From an uncultured Georgenia sp. (GTDB lineage Bacteria; Actinomycetota; Actinomycetes; Actinomycetales; Actinomycetaceae): a stretch of DNA of 64,000 nt. The notes below the pieces were generated by a model. It was given only the letters and a program-made list of their open reading frames with translations, searched no databases and was not told the DNA's origin. Below are positions 26,718-35,609 of this stretch, in pieces. The stretch is taken from NCBI RefSeq assembly GCF_937958535.1, contig NZ_CALGNQ010000243.1, forward strand, positions 22,434-86,433, in the 5' to 3' direction. Position numbers and translations under genes: made by a program. The first letter of the stretch is position 1. Each line of letters opens with the position of its first letter.

Positions 26718-28739
26718 ATGCGCACCCGAAGAGCCCTGCCCGCCGTCACCGCGGCGGCCCTCCTCCTGGCGGCCGCGGTACCGGCCGCTGCCCAGCCCAC
26801 CGACCCCGAGCGGCTCGAGCTCACGCTGCTCGCCACGACCGACGTCCACGGCCACGTCTACGACTGGGACTACTTCCGCGACCAGCCGTTCCCCGAGGGC
26901 AGCGGTCTCGGCCTCACCCGGCTCTCGACGATCATCGGCGAGATCCGCACCGAGAAGGGCCCGGAGTCGGTCCTGCTCGTCGACAACGGCGACACCATCC
27001 AGGGCACGCCGCTGACCTACTACTACGGCATCGGCGACGGGGCCGAGGCCGTCCTGGACGGCGAGGTCCAGCACCCGATGGCGACCGCCTTCAACTATCT
27101 CGGCTACGACGTCCAGTCGGTGGGCAACCACGAGTACAACTACGACCTGCCGCTGCTCGCCGCCTACGAGCGCGACATCGACTTCCCACTGCTCGGAGCG
27201 AATGTCATCGACGTCGACACCGGCGAGCCCTACCACCAGCCGTACGCACTCATCGACAGGGAGATCGGCGATGAGGAGGTGACCGTGGGCGTCATCGGGA
27301 TGGTGACCCCCGGAGTGCGCGTGTGGGACCGCTCCTTCGTCGAGGGAGAGCTGGAGTTCCGCGACCTCGTCGAGACGGCGGAGCAGTGGGTGCCGGTCGT
27401 CGCCGAGCAGGCCGACGTCGTCGTCGTGGTCACCCACACCGGCCACGGCACCGTGCCCGACGAGGGCTACGACCGGTCCGCGCTGCACGAGAACGCGCTG
27501 GGGAACGTCGCCCGCATGGTGCCCGGGATCGACGTCGTCGTCGCCGGGCACAGCCACCAGGACCGTCCGGAGGAGATCGTCACCAACACCGCGGGTGAGC
27601 AGGTGCTCATCACCCAGCCGATGTTCTGGGCGCAGTCGGTGACCGAGACGACGCTCAACCTCGTCCCGGACGGCGACGGCTGGGCCGTCGACTGGTCGGA
27701 GGGGTTCGCACCGACCGCCGTCGCCCACTATGCCCGCGACGCGGAGGAGGACCAGGCCTTGCGGGACCTCCTCGCCGAGGAGCACACGGCGACGGTCGCG
27801 TACGTCAACACGCCGGTCGCCGAGTCGGTGACCGAGCTGCGCGCCGACACCGCGCACTACGAGGACACCCCGATCATCGACTTCATCAACCACGTCCAGC
27901 AGTCGACCGTCGAGCAGTTCCTCGCAGACCGGGGCGAGCTCGGCGACGCCACGGTCGTCTCCCAGGCCTCGCCGTTCTCCCGCAGCGCCGTCTTCCCCCA
28001 GGGGGAGGTCAGCATCCGGGACATCGCCGGGCTGTACATCTACGACAACTGGCTCCTCGGAGTCCGGCTCACCGGGGCACAGGTGCGCGACTACCTCGAG
28101 TTCTCCGCCCGGTACTACGCCGACCTCGAGGAGGGCGAGGAGTTCGACCCGGAAGTCCACACCAACGCCGTGCGCGGGGACCGCGCGATCCCGGACTACG
28201 CCTACGACGTCCTGTCCGGCGTGGAGTACTACATCGACGTCTCCCAGCCGGTCGGCGAGCGCATCACCGGGCTGTCCTACCCGGACGGCACCCCGGTGGA
28301 GGACGACGACGAGTTCGTCCTGGCGATCAACAACTACCGCCAGTCGGGCGGCCAGGGCTACCCGCACGTCGTGGACGCCGAGGTCGTGTACGACGAGCGC
28401 GTGGAGATCCGCCAGCTGCTCATCGAGTGGGCGCAGGAGCGCGGGGTCATCGACCCGGCCGACTTCTTCGTCGAGAACTGGTGGCTGATCGACGAGCCGC
28501 TGCCCGAGCCGGAGCCCACACCGGAGCCGACGCAGGAGCCGACGACGCAGGAGCCCACCACGCAGGAGCCGACCACCGACCCGACGGGGGACGCCACCAC
28601 TCCCCCGGCCGGGGGCGGACCGGGCGGCGGAGCGCTGCCGTCCACGGGCGCGCCCGTCGGCGGCCTCGTCGGGGCGGCGGTGCTCGCCGTCCTCGCCGGT
28701 GCCGCCGCGCTGGCACAGCGCCGGCGGCTGACGATGTGA
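26718..28739 (+). CDS. cell-wall-anchored 5'-nucleotidase / cyclic-nucleotide phosphodiesterase (LPXTG)
   Basis: 673 aa. Signal peptide (about residues 1-27, ending AAAQP). Metallophosphatase domain: TTDVHGHVYDWDYF, DNGDTIQGTP, GNHEYNY, THTGHG and AGHSHQD supply the dimetal ligands. The 5_nucleotid_C domain follows, then a linker of PEPTQEPTTQEPTT repeats and a sortase motif LPSTG with hydrophobic helix and RRR tail. It likely scavenges extracellular nucleotides for phosphate and nucleosides. The ATG at 26718 (SD GGAAGG) is preferred over a frame open far upstream. Confidence 0.9.
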   Translation: MRTRRALPAVTAAALLLAAAVPAAAQPTDPERLELTLLATTDVHGHVYDWDYFRDQPFPEGSGLGLTRLSTIIGEIRTEKGPESVLLVDNGDTIQGTPLTYYYGIGDGAEAVLDGEVQHPMATAFNYLGYDVQSVGNHEYNYDLPLLAAYERDIDFPLLGANVIDVDTGEPYHQPYALIDREIGDEEVTVGVIGMVTPGVRVWDRSFVEGELEFRDLVETAEQWVPVVAEQADVVVVVTHTGHGTVPDEGYDRSALHENALGNVARMVPGIDVVVAGHSHQDRPEEIVTNTAGEQVLITQPMFWAQSVTETTLNLVPDGDGWAVDWSEGFAPTAVAHYARDAEEDQALRDLLAEEHTATVAYVNTPVAESVTELRADTAHYEDTPIIDFINHVQQSTVEQFLADRGELGDATVVSQASPFSRSAVFPQGEVSIRDIAGLYIYDNWLLGVRLTGAQVRDYLEFSARYYADLEEGEEFDPEVHTNAVRGDRAIPDYAYDVLSGVEYYIDVSQPVGERITGLSYPDGTPVEDDDEFVLAINNYRQSGGQGYPHVVDAEVVYDERVEIRQLLIEWAQERGVIDPADFFVENWWLIDEPLPEPEPTPEPTQEPTTQEPTTQEPTTDPTGDATTPPAGGGPGGGALPSTGAPVGGLVGAAVLAVLAGAAALAQRRRLTM

Positions 28740-28756
28740 CGGTTCGGTAGTCGACC

Positions 28757-28794
28757 GCAGGGGCGGGGTCCGCGCAGGCGGGCCCCGCCCCTGC
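28757..28794 (+). terminator. strong terminator after the 5'-nucleotidase gene
   Basis: 17-bp stem containing one T-G wobble (28757-28773 with 28778-28794), GCAG loop. Confidence 0.8.
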
Positions 28795-28825
28795 CCTGTC
28801 CCGGGCGGCGGTGGCGGCGACGGGT

Positions 28826-28990
28826 CGCATGGCGCGCCCCCGTGGGGGGCGGCCCCCGCGTGCCCCGGGAGGCCGTGGGTGACGACGGGGCGCGTGGTGC
28901 CCGCCCTCGTAGGAGGCGGGCCTGGCGTGTCCCGGGAGCCAGTGGGTGGTGGTGACCGGATCGCGCCGCCGTCCGCCCTCGTAGGCTGGG
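28826..28990 (+). repeat. three degenerate tandem copies of a 67-72 bp unit
   Basis: The element GCCCTCGTAGG and variants starts at 28836, 28903 and 28975; a second shared segment, CGTGYCCCGGGAG, starts at 28859 and 28926. Each copy has a short inverted repeat around the element. The last copy supplies the TAGGCT -10 of the gene at 28994. Confidence 0.55.
28982..28987 (+). promoter_or_regulatory. -10 box of leaderless gene at 28994
   Basis: TAGGCT, spacer GGGCAC (6 nt, identical to that of cysS), ATG. Confidence 0.6.
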
Positions 28991-28993
28991 CAC

Positions 28994-29917
28994 ATGGCAG
29001 TGGCGACGGTGGCGGTGGCTCCGCGGACGCTCCGCGCCCCGGAGTGGGTGCCGCTGGAGACGGCCCACCGCGACCGGGCGCGCGCGCTCACGGCCGCGCA
29101 CCGGGCCCGCCGCGAGCGCGGGGAACGGCACGCCGTCGAGGACTTCCTCTACGACTACTACGCGCTGCGCGCCGGGCGCCTGGAGCGCTGGCACCCGGGG
29201 GTCGGGACCTGCCTGACAGGGGAGGACGCCGACCCCGACGCGGAGGCCCGCCTCGCCGAGCGGGCGCACCTGCGGTGGTACCGCACCACCGCCGACGGCG
29301 GGGTGGAGCTGGACGCCCCGGCCTTCCTCGCCGACCGGGGCCGCGACGTCCGCCGGCTCGGCATCCTCCTGCGCGCCACCGCCTCGCGGACGCCGCACCT
29401 GGGATGCCTGGGCCTGCACGAGTGGGCCATGGTCTACCGCCAGCCGGCAGGCGAGCGGCGCCACGCCCTGCCGCTGCGGCTGGGGCCGGAAGGGACGGAC
29501 GCCGTCGTGGAGGCCCACCCGGTGCGCTGCTCGCACTTCGACGCCTTCCGCTTCTTCACCCCGCAGGCCCGGCCGCTCAACCGGCTGCAGCCGAGCCGCG
29601 CCACCCAGCCGGACCTGGAGCAGCCCGGCTGCCTCCACGCCAACATGGACCTCCTCAAAGCCGCGCTCACCCTGGGCCCGGCCTGCCCCGGGGACCTGCT
29701 GCTCGACTGCTTCGAGCTGGCCCGCGACATCCGGGTGCTCGATATGCGGGCCTCGCCGTACGACCTCACCTCGCTCGGGTACCCGCCGGTGGCGATCGAG
29801 ACGGCGTCCGGGCGGGCGGAGTACGTCGCCGCCCAGCGCGCCTTCACCGAGCGCGCCGAGCCGCTGCGCGCGGCGCTGATCCAGGTGGTCGACCGGCTCA
29901 CGGTGGCCGGACGATGA
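28994..29917 (+). CDS. conserved actinobacterial protein, often annotated 3-methyladenine DNA glycosylase
   Basis: 307 aa, soluble. The conserved block HAVEDFLYDYYALR-GRLERWHPG and several Cys/His-containing segments (HLGCLGLHEWAM, HPVRCSHFDAFRFF, QPGCLHANMDLLK) are visible. Relatives in Cellulomonas-type genomes carry the glycosylase label, but I see no helix-hairpin-helix or AAG/Tag catalytic signature, so the activity is unproven. The stop overlaps the next gene's ATG (ATGA). Confidence 0.7.
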   Translation: MAVATVAVAPRTLRAPEWVPLETAHRDRARALTAAHRARRERGERHAVEDFLYDYYALRAGRLERWHPGVGTCLTGEDADPDAEARLAERAHLRWYRTTADGGVELDAPAFLADRGRDVRRLGILLRATASRTPHLGCLGLHEWAMVYRQPAGERRHALPLRLGPEGTDAVVEAHPVRCSHFDAFRFFTPQARPLNRLQPSRATQPDLEQPGCLHANMDLLKAALTLGPACPGDLLLDCFELARDIRVLDMRASPYDLTSLGYPPVAIETASGRAEYVAAQRAFTERAEPLRAALIQVVDRLTVAGR

Positions 29918-30396
29918 GCACGCTGCGTGCCCGCGCCGCGACCGCGCTCGCCTGCGCGGGGGTGTTCGTCCTCGCCGCGTGCGCAGAGCAGACCACCCCG
30001 GGCGGCGACCCCACCCCACCGTCGTCGCCGACGACCGACCCGGCGCCCTCGCCCCCGACGCCGCTGCCGACACTGCCGACCGACGCGCCCACCGCACCGC
30101 CGTCGGGCGAGCTGCCGCCGGAAGTCGACGCCGCGGTGGCGGACCTCGCCCAGCACCTCGGCGTCCCCACCGACGACGTCACCGTCGTCAGCTTCGAGGA
30201 GGTCACCTGGCCGGACGGCGCCCTCGGCTGCCCCCAGCCGGGCATGAGCTACACCCAGGCACTGGTGCCGGGAACCCGTCTGGTGCTCGAGGTCGACGAT
30301 GTCGAGTACGCCTACCACGGCGGCCGGGACACCCACCTGGTGCGCTGCGACAGTCCGCGGCCGCCGGTGCCGGACCTCCCGGGCGAGGACTCCTGA
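29914..30396 (+). CDS. secreted lipoprotein with WPDGALGCPQPG domain
   Basis: 160 aa. Signal peptide with lipobox VLAAC, then about 50 residues of Thr/Pro/Ser-rich linker and a small C-terminal domain with the recognisable block TWPDGALGCPQPGMSYTQ and YAYHGG. The same compact domain occurs in many otherwise unannotated bacterial lipoproteins; function unknown. The conserved Cys pair (GCPQ, VRCD) may form a disulfide. Coupled to the upstream gene by ATGA. Confidence 0.65.
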   Translation: MSTLRARAATALACAGVFVLAACAEQTTPGGDPTPPSSPTTDPAPSPPTPLPTLPTDAPTAPPSGELPPEVDAAVADLAQHLGVPTDDVTVVSFEEVTWPDGALGCPQPGMSYTQALVPGTRLVLEVDDVEYAYHGGRDTHLVRCDSPRPPVPDLPGEDS

Positions 30397-30554
30397 CCAC
30401 CGGGCCGCGGTCCCCGCACCTGCCGCCCGGCACCACCCGGGACACGCCGGCCCGCCAGGACACGGCGACCCTGCACAGACGGAGCGGCACCGCCGGACGC
30501 CCGTCGCCTGCGCCCGGTCGCTCCGCCGGCCTGCGGTCGGCAAGCACAGCACGC

Positions 30555-30594
30555 GCTGCCCCTCGCCGCCGATGTCTCAGCAGCGAGGGGCAGC
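30555..30594. terminator. bidirectional hairpin in the lipoprotein/hppA convergent gap
   Basis: Perfect 12-bp stem (30555-30566 with 30583-30594) around a 16-nt loop. The rest of the 262-bp gap is GC-rich with a smaller CGGGC/GCCCG inverted repeat near 30614-30628 and no gene. Confidence 0.65.
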
Positions 30595-30658
30595 CCGTGG
30601 TGACGTCCCGCGCGGGCAGCGCGCCCGTGGTGCGCGCCGACCGGCCGTGACGCGTGAG

Positions 30659-32968
30659 TCAGCCGGCGGTGGCGGCCACCCGGGCGCGCGTCTCGTTCTC
30701 CTGGTCGACCTTGCGGGCGCGCAGCCGGGAGACCAGGACCGCGCCGAAGGCGACGGCGGCGGCGGCCAGCGCCAGCCCGATCCGCAGGGTGTGGTTGGCG
30801 TCGGCCGGGATACTCAGGTGGACCACGGCCGGCGCAATGAGGAGCGCGACGAGGTTCATCACCTTGATGAGCGGGTTGATGGCCGGGCCGGCGGTGTCCT
30901 TGAACGGGTCGCCCACGGTGTCGCCGATGACGACGGCGGCGTGCGCCTCGGACCCCTTGCCACCGTACTTGCCGTCCTCGACGATCTTCTTCGCGTTGTC
31001 CCAGCTCCCGCCGGAGTTGGCGAGGAAGACGGCCATGAGCACGCCGGCGGCGATCGCGCCGCCGAGGAAGCCGGACAGTGCACCGACCCCCAGGCCGAAG
31101 CCGACGGCGATGGGCGCGAAGGCGGCGAGCAGGCCCGGGGTGGCGAGCTCGCGCAGGGAGTCACGGGTGCAGATGTCCACGACCCGGCCGTACTCGGGGC
31201 GCACCTCACCGGTCATGATGCCCGGGTGCTCGCGGAACTGGCGGCGCACCTCGAAGACGATGGCGCCGGCGGCGCGGGTCACGGCGTCGATCGCCAGGCC
31301 GGAGAAGAGGAAGACGGTCGCCGCCCCGAGGACCACCCCGACCAGCGTGATCGGGGAGATGACCTGGTAGTTGAGCATCGAGGCGATGACGTCGTCGGTG
31401 ATCTGCTCCGCGGTGACCCCGATCTCCAGCAGGGAGTTGGCCACGGCGTCGGCGTAGGAGCCGAAGAGCGCGGTGGCGGCGAGCACCGCGGTGGCGATCG
31501 CGATGCCCTTGGTGATGGCCTTGGTGGTGTTCCCGGCGGCGTCGAGGTCGGTGAGGATCTGGGCGCCCTCCTCGTCCACCTCGCCGGACATCTCGGCGAT
31601 GCCCTGGGCGTTGTCGGAGACGGGGCCGAAGGTGTCCATCGCGACGATGACGCCGACCGTCGTCAGGAGGCCGCAGCCGGCGAGCGCGACGAGGAACAGC
31701 GCCAGCCACACCGACCCACCGGCGAGGAGGAAGACCCCGCAGACCGCGGCGGCGATGATGCCGGCGGTGTACACGGCGGACTCGAAGCCGACGCCGATAC
31801 CGGCGAGCACGACCGTGGCCGCACCGGTCCGCGAGGTGCTCGCGACGTGGAGCGTGGGCCGGGCGGTGGTGCCGGTGAAGTAGCCGGTGAGCCACAGGAT
31901 GACGCCTGCCAGGACGACACCGATGCCGACGGCCGCGGCGACGATGATGCGCGGGTCGCCGGGGTGACCCGCCAGGTCCTCGCTGATGCCGGTGATGGCC
32001 CCGAAGGTCGAGGGCAGGTAGAGGAACGCGGCGACCGCCGCGAGCACCACGCCCGCGAGCGCAGAGATGTAGAAGCCGCGGTAGATCGCGGTGAGGCCGT
32101 CCTCGTTGCCACGCACGCGGGTGATGGCGACGCCGAGCACGGCGACGACGGCACCGATCGCCGCGACGATGAGCGGGAAGATCATCCCCTGCTCCCCGAA
32201 GGCGGCCTTGCCCAGGATGAGCGAGGCGACCAGGGTCACGGCGTAGGACTCGAAGAGGTCGGCGGCCATGCCCGCGCAGTCACCGACGTTGTCGCCGACG
32301 TTGTCGGCGATCGTCGCGGCGTTGCGGGGGTCGTCCTCGGGGATGCCCTGCTCGACCTTGCCGACGAGGTCGGCGCCCACGTCCGCGGCCTTGGTGAAGA
32401 TGCCGCCACCCACCCGCATGAACATCGCGAGCAGGGCTGCGCCGAAGCCGAAGCCTTCGAGGACCGCCGGGGCGTCGCCCTGGAAGATGAGGACCACGCC
32501 GGCGGCACCGAGCAGCCCGAGCCCGACGACGGACATGCCCACGACCCCGCCGGTGCGGAACGCGATGCGCGCCCCCTCCTGTCGGCCGTCGGAGTGCTTG
32601 GCGGCGGCCGCCACGCGCAGGTTGGCGCGGACGGCGAGCCACATGCCCAGGTAGCCGATGGCCGCCGAGAACCCGGCCCCGAAGAGGAAGGCGACGGCGC
32701 GGCCCACCTTGATGCCGCCGTCGCCGGGGAGCAGGAAGAGCAGCGCCAGGACGACGACGATGAACAGGGCGAGTGTGCGGAACTGACGGTTCAGGTAGGC
32801 GCTGGCCCCCTCCTGGATCGCCTGGGCGATCTCCCGCATCCGCACCGACCCCTCGTCGGCGGCGAGCACCTGACGTCTGAGGACCAGCGCGATGACCAGG
32901 GCGACGACCGCCAGTCCGGCGATGGCCCCCGCGATGGCCAGACTTGATCCACTCAACTCGTCGAGCAT
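30659..32968 (-). CDS. hppA: proton-pumping membrane pyrophosphatase, K+-independent type
   Basis: 769 aa, about 16 membrane helices. Couples PPi hydrolysis to H+ export. Substrate motif DVGADLVGKVEQGIPEDDPRN, then NVGDNVGDCAGMAADLFESY, and a C-terminal DTVGDPFKDTAGPAINPLIK. The segment GNTTKAITKG has Lys where K+-dependent enzymes have Ala, indicating the K+-independent class (established correlation). The ATG at 32968 has SD GAGGAGG; -10 candidate TAGACT at 33062-33067. The open frame 23 codons upstream is not needed. Confidence 0.95.
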   Translation of the reverse strand: MLDELSGSSLAIAGAIAGLAVVALVIALVLRRQVLAADEGSVRMREIAQAIQEGASAYLNRQFRTLALFIVVVLALLFLLPGDGGIKVGRAVAFLFGAGFSAAIGYLGMWLAVRANLRVAAAAKHSDGRQEGARIAFRTGGVVGMSVVGLGLLGAAGVVLIFQGDAPAVLEGFGFGAALLAMFMRVGGGIFTKAADVGADLVGKVEQGIPEDDPRNAATIADNVGDNVGDCAGMAADLFESYAVTLVASLILGKAAFGEQGMIFPLIVAAIGAVVAVLGVAITRVRGNEDGLTAIYRGFYISALAGVVLAAVAAFLYLPSTFGAITGISEDLAGHPGDPRIIVAAAVGIGVVLAGVILWLTGYFTGTTARPTLHVASTSRTGAATVVLAGIGVGFESAVYTAGIIAAAVCGVFLLAGGSVWLALFLVALAGCGLLTTVGVIVAMDTFGPVSDNAQGIAEMSGEVDEEGAQILTDLDAAGNTTKAITKGIAIATAVLAATALFGSYADAVANSLLEIGVTAEQITDDVIASMLNYQVISPITLVGVVLGAATVFLFSGLAIDAVTRAAGAIVFEVRRQFREHPGIMTGEVRPEYGRVVDICTRDSLRELATPGLLAAFAPIAVGFGLGVGALSGFLGGAIAAGVLMAVFLANSGGSWDNAKKIVEDGKYGGKGSEAHAAVVIGDTVGDPFKDTAGPAINPLIKVMNLVALLIAPAVVHLSIPADANHTLRIGLALAAAAVAFGAVLVSRLRARKVDQENETRARVAATAG

Positions 32969-33061
32969 CCGCCCTCCTCGGCAGTGCCCACCTGCGCCCA
33001 CGTCGACGTCGACGCACGGTGGCTGTGGGTGCGGCACGGTGGCCGCGCAGTGACCAGCCGA

Positions 33062-33067
33062 AGTCTA
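33062..33067 (-). promoter_or_regulatory. candidate -10 of hppA
   Basis: TAGACT on the minus strand, giving a leader of roughly 85 nt before the SD-led ATG. The gap also holds the palindrome GTCGACGTCGAC (33001-33012). Confidence 0.4.
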
Positions 33068-33197
33068 CGCATGTCGGGGGGCCTTCCCGAAATGTTCGAT
33101 GCTGCGGATCTCGATTATCCGCTTAGGGAGGAGGGCGGTCCTCCGGTGGACGGGGATGCCGGCGGTCCCCGTCAGCGCCGTCGGCGATGATGGCAGG

Positions 33198-35609
33198 GTG
33201 AGCGAGCTCCTCCCCCTGCTCGAGCGGCTCGGCCGCGACGACGGCCGGCTGCTCCACGTCGAGCGCGTCCCCGCGCGGGTTGGCCGCACCGCGCCGTGGC
33301 CAGGGTGGGCCGACCCGGACCTCGTCGCGGGGTACCGGCGGCTCGGGGTCGAGGCGCCCTGGGAGCACCAGGTGGAGGCGGCCGGGTCGGTGTGGGCCGG
33401 GCGGCACACGGTGATCGCGACGGCGACCGGCTCGGGCAAGTCCCTCGCGGCGTGGCTGCCGGCGGTGAGCGCGGTACGGGAGGGCGCCGAGGCCGCCGCG
33501 GGCCCGGGCGCCGGGCGGATCACCGGGTACACGCGGCGCCCCACCACCCTCTACCTGTCCCCGACCAAGGCCCTGGCGGCCGACCAGCTGGCCGGGCTGG
33601 AGCGGGTGCTCGACGCCGCCGGTCTGCGCGGGGTGCGGGCCTCGACCTGTGACGGCGACACACCGCTCACCGAGCGCGACTGGGCCCGCGACCACGCCGA
33701 CATCGTGCTGAGCAACCCCGACTTCCTGCACTTCTCGCTGCTGCCCAACCACCGCCGGTGGCAGCGGCTGCTGCGCGGGCTGCGCTTCGTCGTCGTCGAC
33801 GAGTGCCACGCCTACCGGGGCGTGCTGGGCGCGCACGTGTCTCTCGTGCTCCGGCGGCTGCTGCGGGTGGCCGAGCATTACGGCGCCCGCCCGACGATGG
33901 TGCTCGCCTCCGCGACGACGGGCGAGCCGGCCGCGACGGCCGCCCGACTCATCGGTGTCCCGCCGGAGGAGGTCCACGCGGTCGTGGAGGACACCGCGCC
34001 GGCGGGCACCCGGACCATCGTGCTGTGGCAGCCCGAGCTCACCCGTGAGGGGCGCGCGTGGCCGGGCGAGGGGGTGGACCTCCCCGAGGACCGGGCCGGT
34101 CTGGACGCCGCCGGGCCGCGGCGCAGCGCCTCGAGCGAGGCGGCCGGACTGGTCGCGCGCCTGGTCCGGTCCGGGGCGCGCACGCTGGCCTTCGTGCGGT
34201 CCCGGTACGGTGCGGAGTCCGTCGCCGAGCAGGTCCAGCACCAGCTCGCCGGCACCGGGCTCGCCGACCGGGTGGCGGCCTACCGGGGCGGGTACCTGCC
34301 CGAGGAGCGGCGGGCCCTGGAGCGGGCGCTGCGCGAGGGGGACCTGCTCGCCCTGGCCACGACGAACGCGCTCGAGCTCGGCGTGGACGTCTCGGGGCTG
34401 GACGCCGTCGTCATCGCCGGCTGGCCGGGCACGCGGGTGTCGATGTGGCAGCAGGCGGGGCGGTCGGGCCGGGCCGGGCGCGACGGTCTGGCGGTCCTCG
34501 TCGCCTCCCAGGACCCACTGGACGCCTACCTGGTCCACCACCCCGAGGCGGTGTTCGGCCGGTCCGTCGAGGTCACCACCTTCGACCCGGCGAACCCGTA
34601 CGTGCTCGCCCCGCACCTGTGCGCGGCGGCGGCCGAGGTGCCGCTGACCGAGGCCGACCTGCCGCGTTTCGGGCTCCCCGACGACGCCCTGCTGCGCGTG
34701 CTCGTCGAGCGCGACCTGCTGCGACGGCGGCCCACCGGCTGGTTCTGGAACCTCGCCCGGCCCGAGCACCCGTCCTCGCTCACCGACCTGCGCGGCGGGC
34801 AGGGGCGCCCCGTCCAGGTGGTGGAGGCGGGCACCGGACGGGTGCTCGGCACCGTCGACGGCGCCCGCGCCGACGCCACGGTCCATCCCGGGGCGGTGTA
34901 CGTCCACCAGGGGCGCACCTTCGTCGTCGACGCCCTGGACGACGACGTCGCCCTCGTCCACGCCGAGCCGGAGCTGTCCTACCGGACGAAGGCGCGCAGC
35001 TCGACGACGGTGCGGGTCATCACCGAGGAGGAGCACGCCGAGTGGACCCACCCCTCCGGGGCTCCCGTGCGGTGGTCGCGCGGTGCGGTCGAGGTGACCT
35101 CCCGTGTCACCGGCTTCGACCGCCGGCGGCTGCCCGGGCTGGAGATCGTCGGCTCCTACCCGCTCGACCTGCCCGAGCGGGTGCTGCAGACGAGCGCGGT
35201 GTGGTGGTCGGTGAGCGCCGAGGCCCTGGCCGCGGCCGGGGTGGGGCCGGATGTGCTGCCCGGGGCGCTGCACGCGGCGGAGCACGCCGCGATCGGTCTG
35301 CTGCCGATCGTCGCGACCTGCGACCGGTGGGACCTGGGCGGTCTGTCGACCGCCCTCCACGCCGACACCTTCGCCCCGACCGTCTTCGTCCACGACGCCT
35401 ACCCCGGCGGTGCGGGGTTCGCCGAGCGCGGCTTCCGGGCCGCCCGCTCGTGGCTGGGTGCCACGCTCGACGCCGTCGCGGGCTGCGGCTGCGCGGACGG
35501 CTGCCCGAGCTGCGTCCAGTCGCCCAAGTGCGGCAACGGCAACTCCCCGCTCGACAAGGCGGGGGCCGTGCGGGTGCTGCGTTTCCTCCTCGCCGCCTGC
35601 CCGGAGTAG
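33198..35609 (+). CDS. DEAD/DEAH-box helicase with C-terminal DUF1998 Cys cluster (MrfA/YprA-like)
   Basis: 803 aa. Superfamily 2 helicase: Walker A TATGSGKSLAAWLP, DEVH-type motif DECHAY, motif III LASATTGE, motif VI QAGRSGRAGRDG. The C-terminus has the DUF1998 zinc cluster CGCADGCPSCVQSPKCGNGN. In Bacillus the relative MrfA works in mitomycin-lesion repair; actinobacterial orthologues sit beside tad genes. The GTG at 33198 is chosen because a GATGAT box lies 6 nt upstream and the protein then starts as in relatives; the frame is open to 33099. Confidence 0.88.
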   Translation: MSELLPLLERLGRDDGRLLHVERVPARVGRTAPWPGWADPDLVAGYRRLGVEAPWEHQVEAAGSVWAGRHTVIATATGSGKSLAAWLPAVSAVREGAEAAAGPGAGRITGYTRRPTTLYLSPTKALAADQLAGLERVLDAAGLRGVRASTCDGDTPLTERDWARDHADIVLSNPDFLHFSLLPNHRRWQRLLRGLRFVVVDECHAYRGVLGAHVSLVLRRLLRVAEHYGARPTMVLASATTGEPAATAARLIGVPPEEVHAVVEDTAPAGTRTIVLWQPELTREGRAWPGEGVDLPEDRAGLDAAGPRRSASSEAAGLVARLVRSGARTLAFVRSRYGAESVAEQVQHQLAGTGLADRVAAYRGGYLPEERRALERALREGDLLALATTNALELGVDVSGLDAVVIAGWPGTRVSMWQQAGRSGRAGRDGLAVLVASQDPLDAYLVHHPEAVFGRSVEVTTFDPANPYVLAPHLCAAAAEVPLTEADLPRFGLPDDALLRVLVERDLLRRRPTGWFWNLARPEHPSSLTDLRGGQGRPVQVVEAGTGRVLGTVDGARADATVHPGAVYVHQGRTFVVDALDDDVALVHAEPELSYRTKARSSTTVRVITEEEHAEWTHPSGAPVRWSRGAVEVTSRVTGFDRRRLPGLEIVGSYPLDLPERVLQTSAVWWSVSAEALAAAGVGPDVLPGALHAAEHAAIGLLPIVATCDRWDLGGLSTALHADTFAPTVFVHDAYPGGAGFAERGFRAARSWLGATLDAVAGCGCADGCPSCVQSPKCGNGNSPLDKAGAVRVLRFLLAACPE

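Noticed and set aside
28358..30097. 579-aa minus frame across the 28994 gene and repeats
   Set aside because: No domain, no start context, and it covers a terminator and a promoter.
33086..33105. LexA/SOS-box-like sequence upstream of the DUF1998 helicase
   Set aside because: One half-site (GTTCGA) is good, but the other (CCCGAA) does not match the TCGAAC-N4-GTTCGA consensus and spacing is off.
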